NCBI GenBank assembly: GCA_029287515.1
Contig: JARFQZ010000352.1
Span: forward strand, 1 to 8,861
Direction: 5' to 3'
DNA: 8,861 nt
Source of the DNA: Lysobacterales bacterium
GTDB lineage: Bacteria > Pseudomonadota > Gammaproteobacteria > Xanthomonadales > SZUA-36
A model generated the notes under the pieces. It searched no databases. It was not told the DNA's origin and worked only from the letters and a program-made list of their open reading frames with translations. Position 1 is the stretch's first letter. Each line of letters starts with the position of its first letter. Positions 1-6,371 of the stretch are shown one piece after another. Made by a program: the position numbers and the translations under genes.

Positions 1-618
1 CCGGAGCCGCGTGATTTCGAAAACATCGTCCAGCAAATCAAGGGCCGTGAAGACCAGCCGCTGATCATGGCGGTGTTGTTGCGCGCGCAGAGTCTGGCCT
101 CGTACCAGGCCGTCAATACCGGGCACTTTGGCCTGGCCCTGAAGGCCTACGCGCATTTCACATCCCCCATTCGCCGCTATCCTGATTTACTGGTCCACCG
201 GGCCATCCGCCATGTGATTGAACAGCAAGGCCGAAAAGGGTATCCGTGGTCACAGGAGCAGATGGGCAAGCTGTCTGAGCAGTGCTCCCACCGTGCCCGG
301 CGAGCAGAGGAGGCCGAACGCGATGTAAACGAGCGGCTCAAGGCCTACTTCATGGAACAGCACATCGGGGACGTTTTCAAGGGCCAGGTCACCGGCGTAA
401 CGTCGTTTGGATTGTTTGTAGAACTGAGCAGGAATCATGTCAGCGGGCTGGTTCACATTACATCGTTGCCCAATGACTATTATCATTTTGACCCCGTGGT
501 GCACAGGCTCACCGGCGACCGGACCGGCAAAGTCTACCAGTTGGCGCAGAAGGTGAAAGTCAAAGTGATGGGCGTAAACGTGGACGAGCGTAAAATCGAT
601 TTTGAACTGGTGAGATGA
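1..618 (+). CDS. rnr: Ribonuclease R, C-terminal part (5' end outside window)
   Basis: This is the last 205 residues of RNase R, a processive 3'-5' exoribonuclease that degrades structured RNA and takes part in rRNA quality control. The frame is open from base 1, so the start lies outside the window. Visible are the end of the RNB catalytic domain, with the conserved HFTSPIRRYPDL motif at about residues 52-63 of the fragment, and an S1 RNA-binding domain from about residue 122 (IGDVFKGQVTGVTSFGLFVE) to about 203. The protein stops right after the S1 domain (DFELVR), whereas E. coli RNase R continues into a long lysine-rich tail. The stop codon overlaps the rlmB start as ATGA, and rnr next to rlmB is the known gammaproteobacterial order. 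RNase II is less likely because of this neighbour and the motif match. Confidence 0.95.
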   Translation, partial: PEPRDFENIVQQIKGREDQPLIMAVLLRAQSLASYQAVNTGHFGLALKAYAHFTSPIRRYPDLLVHRAIRHVIEQQGRKGYPWSQEQMGKLSEQCSHRARRAEEAERDVNERLKAYFMEQHIGDVFKGQVTGVTSFGLFVELSRNHVSGLVHITSLPNDYYHFDPVVHRLTGDRTGKVYQLAQKVKVKVMGVNVDERKIDFELVR

Positions 619-1370
619 GTCGGAAACACCGTGACAGCCTGTTGATTGGCATTCATTCCGTCGACTCGGCGCTGTCCCGGGTTCCCGGGCAAGTGAGCAG
701 CATCACCATCGCCCAGGAGTGCAGAAATCCCAGGGTGCTGGAGCTGGGTGACCGGGCGCGCGAAGCCGGGATAAAAGTTGTGACCGAGACTCGGGCGGTG
801 ATAGATCGGCGTTGTGACGAGCAGCGACACCAGGATGTCATTGCCCATTTCGAGGCGACCAATACAGGAACGGAAAAAGACCTGGAACAGCTACTGGACG
901 CCCTCGGTCCCTCGCCCCTTGTGCTGGTCCTGGACGGTGTTCAGGACCCCCACAATTTTGGCGCCTGCCTGCGTACGGCCGAGGCGGCGGGAGTGAACCT
1001 GGTGATTTTGCCGAAGGACCGCTCCGCCAGCCTGACGCCCGTTGCCCGGCGTTCCGCTTCCGGGGCCGCGGAAGTTCTGCCCATCCTGTTCGTCACTAAC
1101 CTGGCCCGTGTGCTTCGGCAACTGAAAGAGCGGGGAATCTGGCTGGCCGGCACGGCGGACAGTTCGGGCCAGGAGCTATACCAGGCCGACCTGTCCGGAC
1201 CGCTGGCGCTGGTGATGGGAAGCGAGGGTAAGGGCATGAGACGGCTCACCGCCGAGCTCTGCGATTTCCATCTCCGCATCCCGATGCAGGGCAGCGTCAG
1301 CAGTCTCAATGTTTCTGTCGCAACCGGCGTATGCCTGTTCGAGGCGCACAGGCAGAGGAGCATGAAATGA
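615..1370 (+). CDS. rlmB: 23S rRNA (guanosine-2251-2'-O)-methyltransferase RlmB
   Basis: RlmB is a SpoU/TrmH-family (SPOUT knot) enzyme that transfers a methyl group from S-adenosylmethionine to the 2'-OH of G2251 in the peptidyl-transferase P loop of 23S rRNA. The 251-residue product is close in length to E. coli RlmB (243). An N-terminal substrate-binding domain spans about residues 8-82 and the SPOUT domain about 100-245. Motif 1 is LDGVQDPHNFGACLRTAEAAG-like at 106-126 with N114 and R120. Motif 2 is LVMGSEGKGM at 199-208 with E204. Motif 3 is IPMQGSVSSLNVSVA at 222-236. These match E. coli RlmB almost residue for residue, so it is preferred over other TrmH-family members. The ATG overlaps the rnr stop by 4 bases with only a weak GGTGAG upstream, which suggests translational coupling. 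Confidence 0.96.
   Translation: MSRKHRDSLLIGIHSVDSALSRVPGQVSSITIAQECRNPRVLELGDRAREAGIKVVTETRAVIDRRCDEQRHQDVIAHFEATNTGTEKDLEQLLDALGPSPLVLVLDGVQDPHNFGACLRTAEAAGVNLVILPKDRSASLTPVARRSASGAAEVLPILFVTNLARVLRQLKERGIWLAGTADSSGQELYQADLSGPLALVMGSEGKGMRRLTAELCDFHLRIPMQGSVSSLNVSVATGVCLFEAHRQRSMK
1354..1360 (+). promoter_or_regulatory. Shine-Dalgarno site that sets the deaminase start
   Basis: AGAGGAG lies 6 bases before the ATG at 1367, inside the last codons of rlmB. It favours 1367 over the in-frame upstream ATG at 1331, which has no such site and would add 12 residues of rlmB-overlapping sequence. Confidence 0.7.
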
Positions 1371-1948
1371 GCCTGCACATGTCCTGTGAAATGCAGTTAC
1401 CGGCCTGGCTGGACGAGTTTGTCGACGACTGGGCTGATCCGCTGGAAACCGTCGAACAGCGGATGCACCTGGCGGTAACGCTGGCGGCGGAAAACGTCAA
1501 GCACCACACCGGCGGGCCGTTCGGCGCCATAGTGGTGGAGGATGACACCAACCGGCTGCTCAGTGTCGGGGTCAACCTGGTCACTTCGGTGGAGCTTTCG
1601 CTGGCGCATGCTGAGATGGTCGCAGTCAGCCTGGCCCAGAGCGCCATCGGTAACTGGAACCTCGGTGCCACGGGCGGTGCGCAACTGGTGACTTCCTGCG
1701 AACCCTGCGCGATGTGTTTCGGCGCCGTTCCCTGGTCTGGCGTCAGCAGTATCATCTGGGGTGCAGGCAAGGAAGATGCTGAAGAAGCGGGCTTTGATGA
1801 GGGTGACAAGCCTTCCGACTGGGTGGAATCGCTGGAACGGCGCGGTATCCGGACTCGTGGGGGTGTGCTCCACCAGGAGGCGAGGGCGGTGCTATTGCGC
1901 TATGCCCGGCGGGATGGCGCCATCATCTACCACCCCGAGAAACATTGA
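1367..1948 (+). CDS. Guanine deaminase-like zinc nucleobase deaminase (CDA fold)
   Basis: A 193-residue zinc-dependent deaminase of the cytidine/deoxycytidylate deaminase superfamily. Its likely reaction is guanine to xanthine plus ammonia in the cytosol. Seen: the zinc/catalytic motif HAE (H81, E83), the PCxxC motif (P113, C114, C117), a GGPFGAIVVE strand at 49-58, and a C-terminal FDEG loop at 133-136. From memory, the whole pattern (LVTS.EPC.MCFGAV.WSGV...FDEG..P..W) closely resembles the Nitrosomonas europaea guanine/ammeline deaminase NE0047, where the Glu of FDEG is a second catalytic acid; here that is E135. Substrate is inferred, and ammeline or another aminated heterocycle is possible. 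tRNA adenosine deaminase is unlikely given the FDEG loop. The start overlaps the rlmB stop by 4 bases (ATGA), and the nitrilase gene follows after 18 bases, so all belong to one transcription unit. Confidence 0.85.
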   Translation: MSLHMSCEMQLPAWLDEFVDDWADPLETVEQRMHLAVTLAAENVKHHTGGPFGAIVVEDDTNRLLSVGVNLVTSVELSLAHAEMVAVSLAQSAIGNWNLGATGGAQLVTSCEPCAMCFGAVPWSGVSSIIWGAGKEDAEEAGFDEGDKPSDWVESLERRGIRTRGGVLHQEARAVLLRYARRDGAIIYHPEKH

Positions 1949-1966
1949 TATGGCGAAGGAAAATCC

Positions 1967-2914
1967 ATGGCATTGAAAATCGCACTGGTCCAGATGGTTC
2001 CGGCCTGGCTGAACCGCGAGGAAACATTGACAAAAGTAGCAGCGAGGTTAGAGGAGGCGGCCGCGCAGGGTGCGGCATTGGCCGTGTTTGGCGAAGCGCT
2101 GGTTCCTGGCTACCCATTCTGGCCCGAGTTGACCGGCGGTGCCGTGTTCGAAAGCGATATCCAGAAGGATATTTTCGCCCACTACGTGGCCAACGCGGTG
2201 GATATCGAAGGCGGCGATCTAGACTCGTTATGCGTGAAGGCCGGCGATTTGGGCATCGCGGTCTACCTCGGCACCATCGAAAAAACCAGGGACCGTGGCG
2301 GCTTCAGCCTTTACGCCACGCTGGTGTACATCGCACCGGACGGGCGCATCGGCTCGACGCATCGCAAGCTGATGCCGACCTACGAGGAGCGCCTGGTGTG
2401 GTCGCCCGGTGACGGCAACGGCCTGCGGGTGCACGACCTGGGCGAATTCCGGGTCGGCGGCTTGAATTGCTGGGAAAACTGGAGGCCGTTGCCGCGGGCG
2501 GCGCTATACGGGCAAGGCGAGAACCTGCACGTTGCGGTCTGGCCAGGCAGTCGTCGCAATACCGAAGACATTACCCGATTCATTGCAAAAGAGTCCCGCT
2601 CTTACGTGGTTTCAGTCAGCGGCATGATGCATGCTGACAAGTTTCCCGACGACGTTCCGCATGCCGACCTCATGCGCGATGCCGCCAGCGGGTGGCTGGC
2701 CGACGGCGGCTCCTGCGTGGCGGGCCCGGATGGCCGGTGGGTGCTGGAACCGCAGGTTGGGGATGAGGGACTCTGGGTCGTTGAGGCGGATATCCGCAAA
2801 GTAGCGCGTGAGCGGCAGAATTTCGATCCGGCCGGTCATTATTCCCGTCCTGACGTGACTCGATTGAAGGTCAATCGAAAACGGCAGAAAACCGTGAAGC
2901 TCTCGGGTCACTGA
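1967..2914 (+). CDS. Nitrilase-superfamily carbon-nitrogen hydrolase
   Basis: A 315-residue carbon-nitrogen hydrolase that would cleave a nitrile or amide through a cysteine thioester, releasing ammonia. The Glu-Lys-Cys triad is visible: E43 in FGEALVPGYPFW, K134 in THRKLMPTYEERLVW, and C168 in GGLNCWENWRPLPR. The CWENxxPL context and HRKLMPTxxERLVW resemble true nitrilases (branch 1, with nitrilase, cyanide dihydratase and cyanide hydratase) more than amidases or biotinidases. The start has a good AAGGA site at 1956-1960, 6 bases upstream. No signal peptide is seen, so it should be cytosolic. It lies 18 bases after a guanine-deaminase-like gene and shares its transcript. The substrate cannot be told. 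Family known, natural nitrile or amide unknown. Confidence 0.9.
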   Translation: MALKIALVQMVPAWLNREETLTKVAARLEEAAAQGAALAVFGEALVPGYPFWPELTGGAVFESDIQKDIFAHYVANAVDIEGGDLDSLCVKAGDLGIAVYLGTIEKTRDRGGFSLYATLVYIAPDGRIGSTHRKLMPTYEERLVWSPGDGNGLRVHDLGEFRVGGLNCWENWRPLPRAALYGQGENLHVAVWPGSRRNTEDITRFIAKESRSYVVSVSGMMHADKFPDDVPHADLMRDAASGWLADGGSCVAGPDGRWVLEPQVGDEGLWVVEADIRKVARERQNFDPAGHYSRPDVTRLKVNRKRQKTVKLSGH

Positions 2915-2933
2915 AACCCAAAACAGGTAGAAT
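2905..2933 (+). promoter_or_regulatory. Possible internal promoter upstream of carbonic anhydrase
   Basis: A TAGAAT box (2928-2933, 5 of 6 to the sigma70 -10 consensus) follows GGGTCA (2905-2910, 3 of 6 to the -35) with a 17-base spacer. The 63-base gap before the carbonic anhydrase gene is the widest in this gene run, which fits an internal promoter. A second AT-rich box, TATATT at 2956-2961, would leave only about 10 bases of leader. The call is weak because the -35 match is poor. Confidence 0.25.
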
Positions 2934-2977
2934 CGGGCGTTCACCGAGCGAATTTTATATTTCGAACAGGACAGGCC

Positions 2978-3724
2978 ATGAAATACCTTGCAACATTTTT
3001 CTTGATGTCATTGTTTAGCCTGGGTGCAGCTCAAGCGTCAGATACGCAAGTGCACTGGGAATACGAAGGCGAGGAAGGGCCGGAACACTGGGGGCAGTTG
3101 TCAGCTGACTTCTGGGCTTGCAGTGACGGACGTAACCAGTCGCCGGTCGACCTGGTGGCCAGTTTCCATGTTGACCTGCCCGAACTGGTTTTCAACTATC
3201 ACGGGACCCCCCTTCGGGAAACCAACACGGGGCACACCATCCAGCTCACGGTGCGGCCCGGCATGCTCCTCGAGATCCCCGAGCACAACCGGAAGGTTGA
3301 GCTTCAGCAAGTCCATTTCCACAGCCCCAGCGAACATACCATCGATGGGCGGCATTACCCGATGGAGATTCACGCCGTCCATGCAGACAGCAAGGGCTTT
3401 CTCACCGTCGTAGGGATCATGGTCGAAGATGGGGAGGAAAACCCGATGCTCAACCGTATCTGGTCCTTCATGCCGGAGCAGGCAGGTGAGACCACCGAGG
3501 CGCCGGTCAGTGTGCTGGAGGCGGGTGTACTGCCTCCAACCCGGGAGTACTTCAGCTACAACGGGTCGCTCACTACTCCACCTTGCACGGAAGGTGTTGA
3601 ATGGATTGTTTTGCGGCACCCATTAACCGCGTCTAAGGAGCAGATAGAGCGTTTCAAGGAGCGGGTAGGTTCAAAAACCAATCGGCCGGTCCAGCCACAC
3701 AATGCGCGGGTGATTCTGGATTAA
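2978..3724 (+). CDS. Alpha-class carbonic anhydrase, exported
   Basis: A 248-residue alpha-carbonic anhydrase, interconverting CO2 and bicarbonate in the periplasm. Residues 1-20 form a signal peptide (MKYLATFFLMSLFSLGAAQA) with cleavage likely after AQA. The zinc ligands are H113 and H115 (HFH) and H132 (MEIHAVH). E119 in SEH and T199-T200 in SLTTPP match the Glu/Thr gatekeeper residues. H86 (NTGH) sits where human CA II has the proton-shuttle His64. C48 and C203 match the disulfide pair of bacterial periplasmic alpha enzymes. All key residues are present, so it should be active. AGGA at 2968-2971 is 6 bases before the ATG. It lies 63 bases after the nitrilase gene and 19-20 bases before the GTP cyclohydrolase gene, so it may have its own promoter within the longer run. 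Confidence 0.95.
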   Translation: MKYLATFFLMSLFSLGAAQASDTQVHWEYEGEEGPEHWGQLSADFWACSDGRNQSPVDLVASFHVDLPELVFNYHGTPLRETNTGHTIQLTVRPGMLLEIPEHNRKVELQQVHFHSPSEHTIDGRHYPMEIHAVHADSKGFLTVVGIMVEDGEENPMLNRIWSFMPEQAGETTEAPVSVLEAGVLPPTREYFSYNGSLTTPPCTEGVEWIVLRHPLTASKEQIERFKERVGSKTNRPVQPHNARVILD

Positions 3725-3743
3725 GCCCGGGAAGCACTGATTG

Positions 3744-4556
3744 ATGTTTACTTATCTCAACCCTGATATTCGCAGAAAGCTCGTCGCACAAGGCAAACTG
3801 TTGCGTATCGACGCGTCAGGGCAGCTGATCGATGCGCGCGCGCCGGTCCCCTCGGGTGAGCTTTCGATCAACCTGCTGGGTCCGGTCCCGCTGCCGCTAT
3901 CACTGCCTTCGGTGAAAACCACCGTGGACTGGTATGCGACGGTTCGAAGCACCGAGCTCAGCAGGGTCGAAGCCCTGGCTGCTGACCTGCGTGACCGGGG
4001 TGAGCAGAACCTGTTCGCGCACCTGGTGTCACCGCTGGCGATCAACAGCGTGCTGGTCATTGGAAAGCCTTCTGAGAATTGTCTGATCAGGGTTCACAGC
4101 AACTGCCTGACCGGCGACGTGTTCGGTTCTGAAAGATGCGATTGCGGCCCACAACTGGATACGGCACTGGCGCGCATCAATTCGGATCCTGCAGGCGGCT
4201 ACCTGGTATACATGGCCGGTCACGAGGGCAGGGGCATCGGTTTGTGGGCCAAGGCGGCGACTTACGTTTTGCAGGATGCAGGAGAAAACACCTACCAGGC
4301 CAACCGTTCACTTGGCCTGCCCGACGACTCGCGCGACTTTACCGACGCCGCGGTGCTGATCAAGTACTTTGTTGGCGACAAACCGTTTCGACTGCTGACC
4401 AACAATCCGAAAAAAATTGAAGACCTCACCGAATACGGCTTGAGCGGAATCACCCAGGAAAAACACGTGTCAGGCGTTGGCGAGTGGAACAAGCGTTATC
4501 TGCGCGCCAAGAAGGACTGGGGTCACCGCCTGGATGATGATGACATCAGTTTTTGA
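3744..4556 (+). CDS. ribA: GTP cyclohydrolase II family protein (variant RibA)
   Basis: GTP cyclohydrolase II opens GTP to a 2,5-diamino-pyrimidinone ribotide with loss of formate and pyrophosphate, the first step of riboflavin synthesis. The catalytic core is at about residues 112-265. Zinc ligands C121, C132 and C134 (NCLTGD, RCDC) are present, as are Y174, D195 and R197, equivalent to E. coli Tyr105, Asp126 and Arg128, and the LLTNNPKK motif at 217-224. It differs from E. coli RibA in three ways: about 70 extra N-terminal residues (270 against 196), Asn120 in place of the Glu of RVHSE, and MAGHEGR in place of HRQEGR with one residue inserted. It could be a normal RibA or a paralogue of the URC1 type used in pyrimidine catabolism. 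The ATG at 3744 follows GGGAAG (3729-3734); a TTG at 3741 is an alternative. The gene ends the long run that starts at rnr. Confidence 0.85.
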   Translation: MFTYLNPDIRRKLVAQGKLLRIDASGQLIDARAPVPSGELSINLLGPVPLPLSLPSVKTTVDWYATVRSTELSRVEALAADLRDRGEQNLFAHLVSPLAINSVLVIGKPSENCLIRVHSNCLTGDVFGSERCDCGPQLDTALARINSDPAGGYLVYMAGHEGRGIGLWAKAATYVLQDAGENTYQANRSLGLPDDSRDFTDAAVLIKYFVGDKPFRLLTNNPKKIEDLTEYGLSGITQEKHVSGVGEWNKRYLRAKKDWGHRLDDDDISF

Positions 4557-4584
4557 CCGATTGCATGGATGATGTGGCCCCGGA

Positions 4585-4599
4585 ATAACCCCGAGTTAT
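4585..4599 (+). promoter_or_regulatory. Putative LysR-type operator (T-N11-A dyad)
   Basis: ATAACCCCGAGTTAT is an interrupted palindrome with 5-bp arms (ATAAC/GTTAT) and a 5-base centre. It has the T-N11-A spacing typical of LysR-family binding boxes. It lies 61 bases upstream of the TTG at 4660 of a lysR gene, a usual place for an autoregulatory site. It is not followed by a T run, so it is a poor terminator candidate for the gene before it. Binding is inferred. Confidence 0.4.
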
Positions 4600-4620
4600 G
4601 GCTCCTGCAAGGCTTGTCAT

Positions 4621-4655
4621 GCCATTCTCTGCCGGTTAGCGGCGGGCCATACTCT
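4621..4655 (+). repeat. Spaced direct repeat upstream of lysR
   Basis: GCCATTCTCT (4621-4630) and GCCATACTCT (4646-4655) match at 9 of 10 positions, with 25 bases from start to start. The inverted form of the core, ATGGC, occurs at 4598-4602 next to the T-N11-A dyad. The second copy abuts the possible -10 box. This could be a pair of regulator half-sites or chance. Confidence 0.3.
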
Positions 4656-4660
4656 ATACT
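4655..4660 (+). promoter_or_regulatory. Possible -10 box for lysR-hydrolase operon
   Basis: TATACT matches the sigma70 -10 consensus at 5 of 6. No good -35 is found at the usual spacing (CCGGTT at 4632-4637 is poor), as might be seen for an activator-dependent promoter. Transcription from it would begin near 4667, which would exclude the TTG at 4660 and favour the in-frame TTG at 4687. Confidence 0.3.
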
Positions 4661-5580
4661 TGGCTCAAAACAGTCGGGCTGATTCATTGCGTTTGCGTCA
4701 CATCGAAGTTTTCCACGCTGTCTATTCCAGCGGTTCGGTCACCCGGGCGGCGGAACTTCTCAATGTGTCGCAGCCTTCTGTCAGCAAAGTCCTGGCGCAT
4801 GCGGAACAGCAACTGGGCTTCCCCTTGTTTGAGCGTCACCGCGGAAAACTGATCCCCACGCAGGAAGCGGACCAGTTGTTCCTGCTGGTTTCCGATGTCA
4901 ACGAAAGCGTTGACCGCCTTCGCCAGGTGGCCGCGCAGATGCGTATGACGGAAAAAGGGGCGCTGAGGGTGGCATCGACGCCTGCCTTCGGAATCGACTT
5001 TCTTCCCTGGTCGATGGCTTCCTACCTCGAAGAGCACAAGGAGCTGGTTTTCAGCCTCGAAACGTTACCGCACGAGGAGCTTGCAGGCGCCCTTCTGGAT
5101 TCCCGCATAGATCTGGCACTGGCATTCGACCCTGAAAATATGCCGGGTATCGAGGGCGAATTGCTCGGCCACGGCCGCTTTGTTGTGTTGGCGCCGCCCG
5201 AAAGTGATTTCGAAGCCGGGAAAGCGGTCGGTATCGGCGACCTGGCCGGATTGCCGTTCATCAGGCTGGACAATAAAAGCGCACTCGACCGCCTGCTGAT
5301 CACTCACATCGAATCGAGCGGCGTGGAACTCGATGTCCGGGCCGTTGCGGGTTCCTATCGTATCGCCAGGGCAATGGTAGCGCACGGTATTGGCGTGACC
5401 ATCACGGACAATGTAACGGCGCGCTCAGCCGGCCACGAGAGAATAACCATTCACGAATTGGAACCCGAGCTCAGCTTCCGGATTGCTGCGCTCCACGTTG
5501 ACCAGGCGCCGATGTCCCTGCAATGCCGGATATTCGTCGAGCATCTCAGGACCAATCTTGATCAATACCTTTATGAGTGA
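4660..5580 (+). CDS. LysR-family transcriptional regulator
   Basis: A LysR-type regulator of up to 306 residues, a usual length. The winged helix-turn-helix is at about residues 11-70, with the family signature GSVTRAAELLNVSQPSVSKV at 25-44 and HAEQQLGFPLFER after it. The ligand-binding domain (about 97-300) begins at GALRVASTPAFG. The ligand is unknown. No ATG lies near the expected start. TTG at 4660 and TTG at 4687 are both in frame; the second gives MRLRHIEVFH, a common LysR N terminus, and fits the TATACT box better. Neither has a clear Shine-Dalgarno. The last codons overlap the hydrolase start by 8 bases (ATGAGTGA), so hydrolase expression is probably tied to the regulator. A T-N11-A dyad upstream suggests autoregulation. 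Confidence 0.92.
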   Translation: MAQNSRADSLRLRHIEVFHAVYSSGSVTRAAELLNVSQPSVSKVLAHAEQQLGFPLFERHRGKLIPTQEADQLFLLVSDVNESVDRLRQVAAQMRMTEKGALRVASTPAFGIDFLPWSMASYLEEHKELVFSLETLPHEELAGALLDSRIDLALAFDPENMPGIEGELLGHGRFVVLAPPESDFEAGKAVGIGDLAGLPFIRLDNKSALDRLLITHIESSGVELDVRAVAGSYRIARAMVAHGIGVTITDNVTARSAGHERITIHELEPELSFRIAALHVDQAPMSLQCRIFVEHLRTNLDQYLYE

Positions 5581-6370
5581 CCTTTCCGTGTGCAATCTGA
5601 TTGCCGGCATTCCTTACAGCCCGTCCCGCAAACTGGACCTGTACCTGGTTGACCCTCCCGGCAGGCCGCTGGTGGCATGCCTGCATGGCGGAGGTTTCGT
5701 TTCGGGCGGCCGGGACGACGAGCGTTGCGGGCAGGCAGCCGCGCTGCTCAACGAAGCCGGGTTCAACTGTGCATCGATCTCGTACTCGCTGGCCAGTCCT
5801 GAAGATCGATTTGGGGTGTGGCCTAGAAACCTGTTCGACGTCGCGGATGCAGTAACCTGGCTGCATCAGCAGGCGGAACGCTACGGCTACTCCTGCGAAC
5901 CATTTGGCATGCTGGGGTTCTCGGCAGGCTGCTGCCTTGCTAACCTCTATATCCAGGGCGGGAAACGTATCTTCAAACACCTGGGCTATGACACGGAAGT
6001 ATTTTTTCCCTCAGCGCTGGTGGGCTTTTACGGTCCATACGATTTCCCCAGCCGCCAGGTCGGGCGCAAGTCTTCCGACAACGATTTGAATCGTGACCAC
6101 TCCCCTTCCTTCTGGGTCAGGCGCAGAAACAGCCCGGCGCCTCCCGTGCTACATATCCAGGGCGACCGGGACACGATTGTTTATCCCGATCAGCATCAGC
6201 GCTTTCAGCGGGACTACGAGGAGTTGGGCTATTCCTTCACGGCCATCGAAGCCAGGGGATTCGGGCACAGTTTCGCACCCCGGGATCTGAACGATGCGGG
6301 TGAAAGCCTGGACCTGCCTCCCCGGATTGTCGCGTTTTTTACCCGTCACCTGGTGGACGGTGGGAACTGA
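5573..6370 (+). CDS. Alpha/beta hydrolase (esterase-like)
   Basis: A 265-residue alpha/beta hydrolase, probably a cytosolic carboxylesterase or amidase. The oxyanion-hole motif HGGG is at 38-41, the nucleophile elbow GFSAGC has S117, the acid is probably D200 in GDRDTIV, and the base is H232 in GFGHSF. HGGG plus GxSAG places it with hormone-sensitive-lipase-like and BD-FAE-like esterases and kynurenine-formamidase-like enzymes. The substrate is unknown. The ATG at 5573 was chosen because it begins inside the last codons of lysR (8-base overlap) and gives a normal N terminus. An in-frame ATG at 5483 would add 30 residues that mirror lysR coding sequence. No Shine-Dalgarno is seen, in keeping with translational coupling. 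The stop is one base from the stop of the convergent transporter gene, so no terminator fits between them. Confidence 0.88.
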   Translation: MSDLSVCNLIAGIPYSPSRKLDLYLVDPPGRPLVACLHGGGFVSGGRDDERCGQAAALLNEAGFNCASISYSLASPEDRFGVWPRNLFDVADAVTWLHQQAERYGYSCEPFGMLGFSAGCCLANLYIQGGKRIFKHLGYDTEVFFPSALVGFYGPYDFPSRQVGRKSSDNDLNRDHSPSFWVRRRNSPAPPVLHIQGDRDTIVYPDQHQRFQRDYEELGYSFTAIEARGFGHSFAPRDLNDAGESLDLPPRIVAFFTRHLVDGGN

Positions 6371-6371
6371 T

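Noticed and set aside
941..1809. Minus-strand open frames across rlmB and the deaminase
   Set aside because: They run opposite to two well-supported genes and show no recognisable motif.
1950..1976. Eight-codon frame (MAKENPWH) overlapping the nitrilase start
   Set aside because: It has no good ribosome site of its own, and the AAGGA within it serves the nitrilase ATG. A leader-peptide role has no support.
2956..2961. TATATT as the -10 of the carbonic anhydrase gene
   Set aside because: No -35 lies at a suitable distance, and the start site would fall on the Shine-Dalgarno sequence.
4581..4605. Terminator after the GTP cyclohydrolase gene
   Set aside because: The ATAAC/GTTAT stem has only 5 bp and no following T run. 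The T-N11-A operator reading fits better.
4631..4643. GCCG-GTTAG-CGGC hairpin before lysR
   Set aside because: The stem is only 4 bp, too short to propose a terminator, riboswitch or REP element.
5483..5572. Upstream start for the alpha/beta hydrolase
   Set aside because: The added 30 residues come from DNA coding the LysR C terminus in another frame, and the ATG at 5573 gives a normal N terminus.
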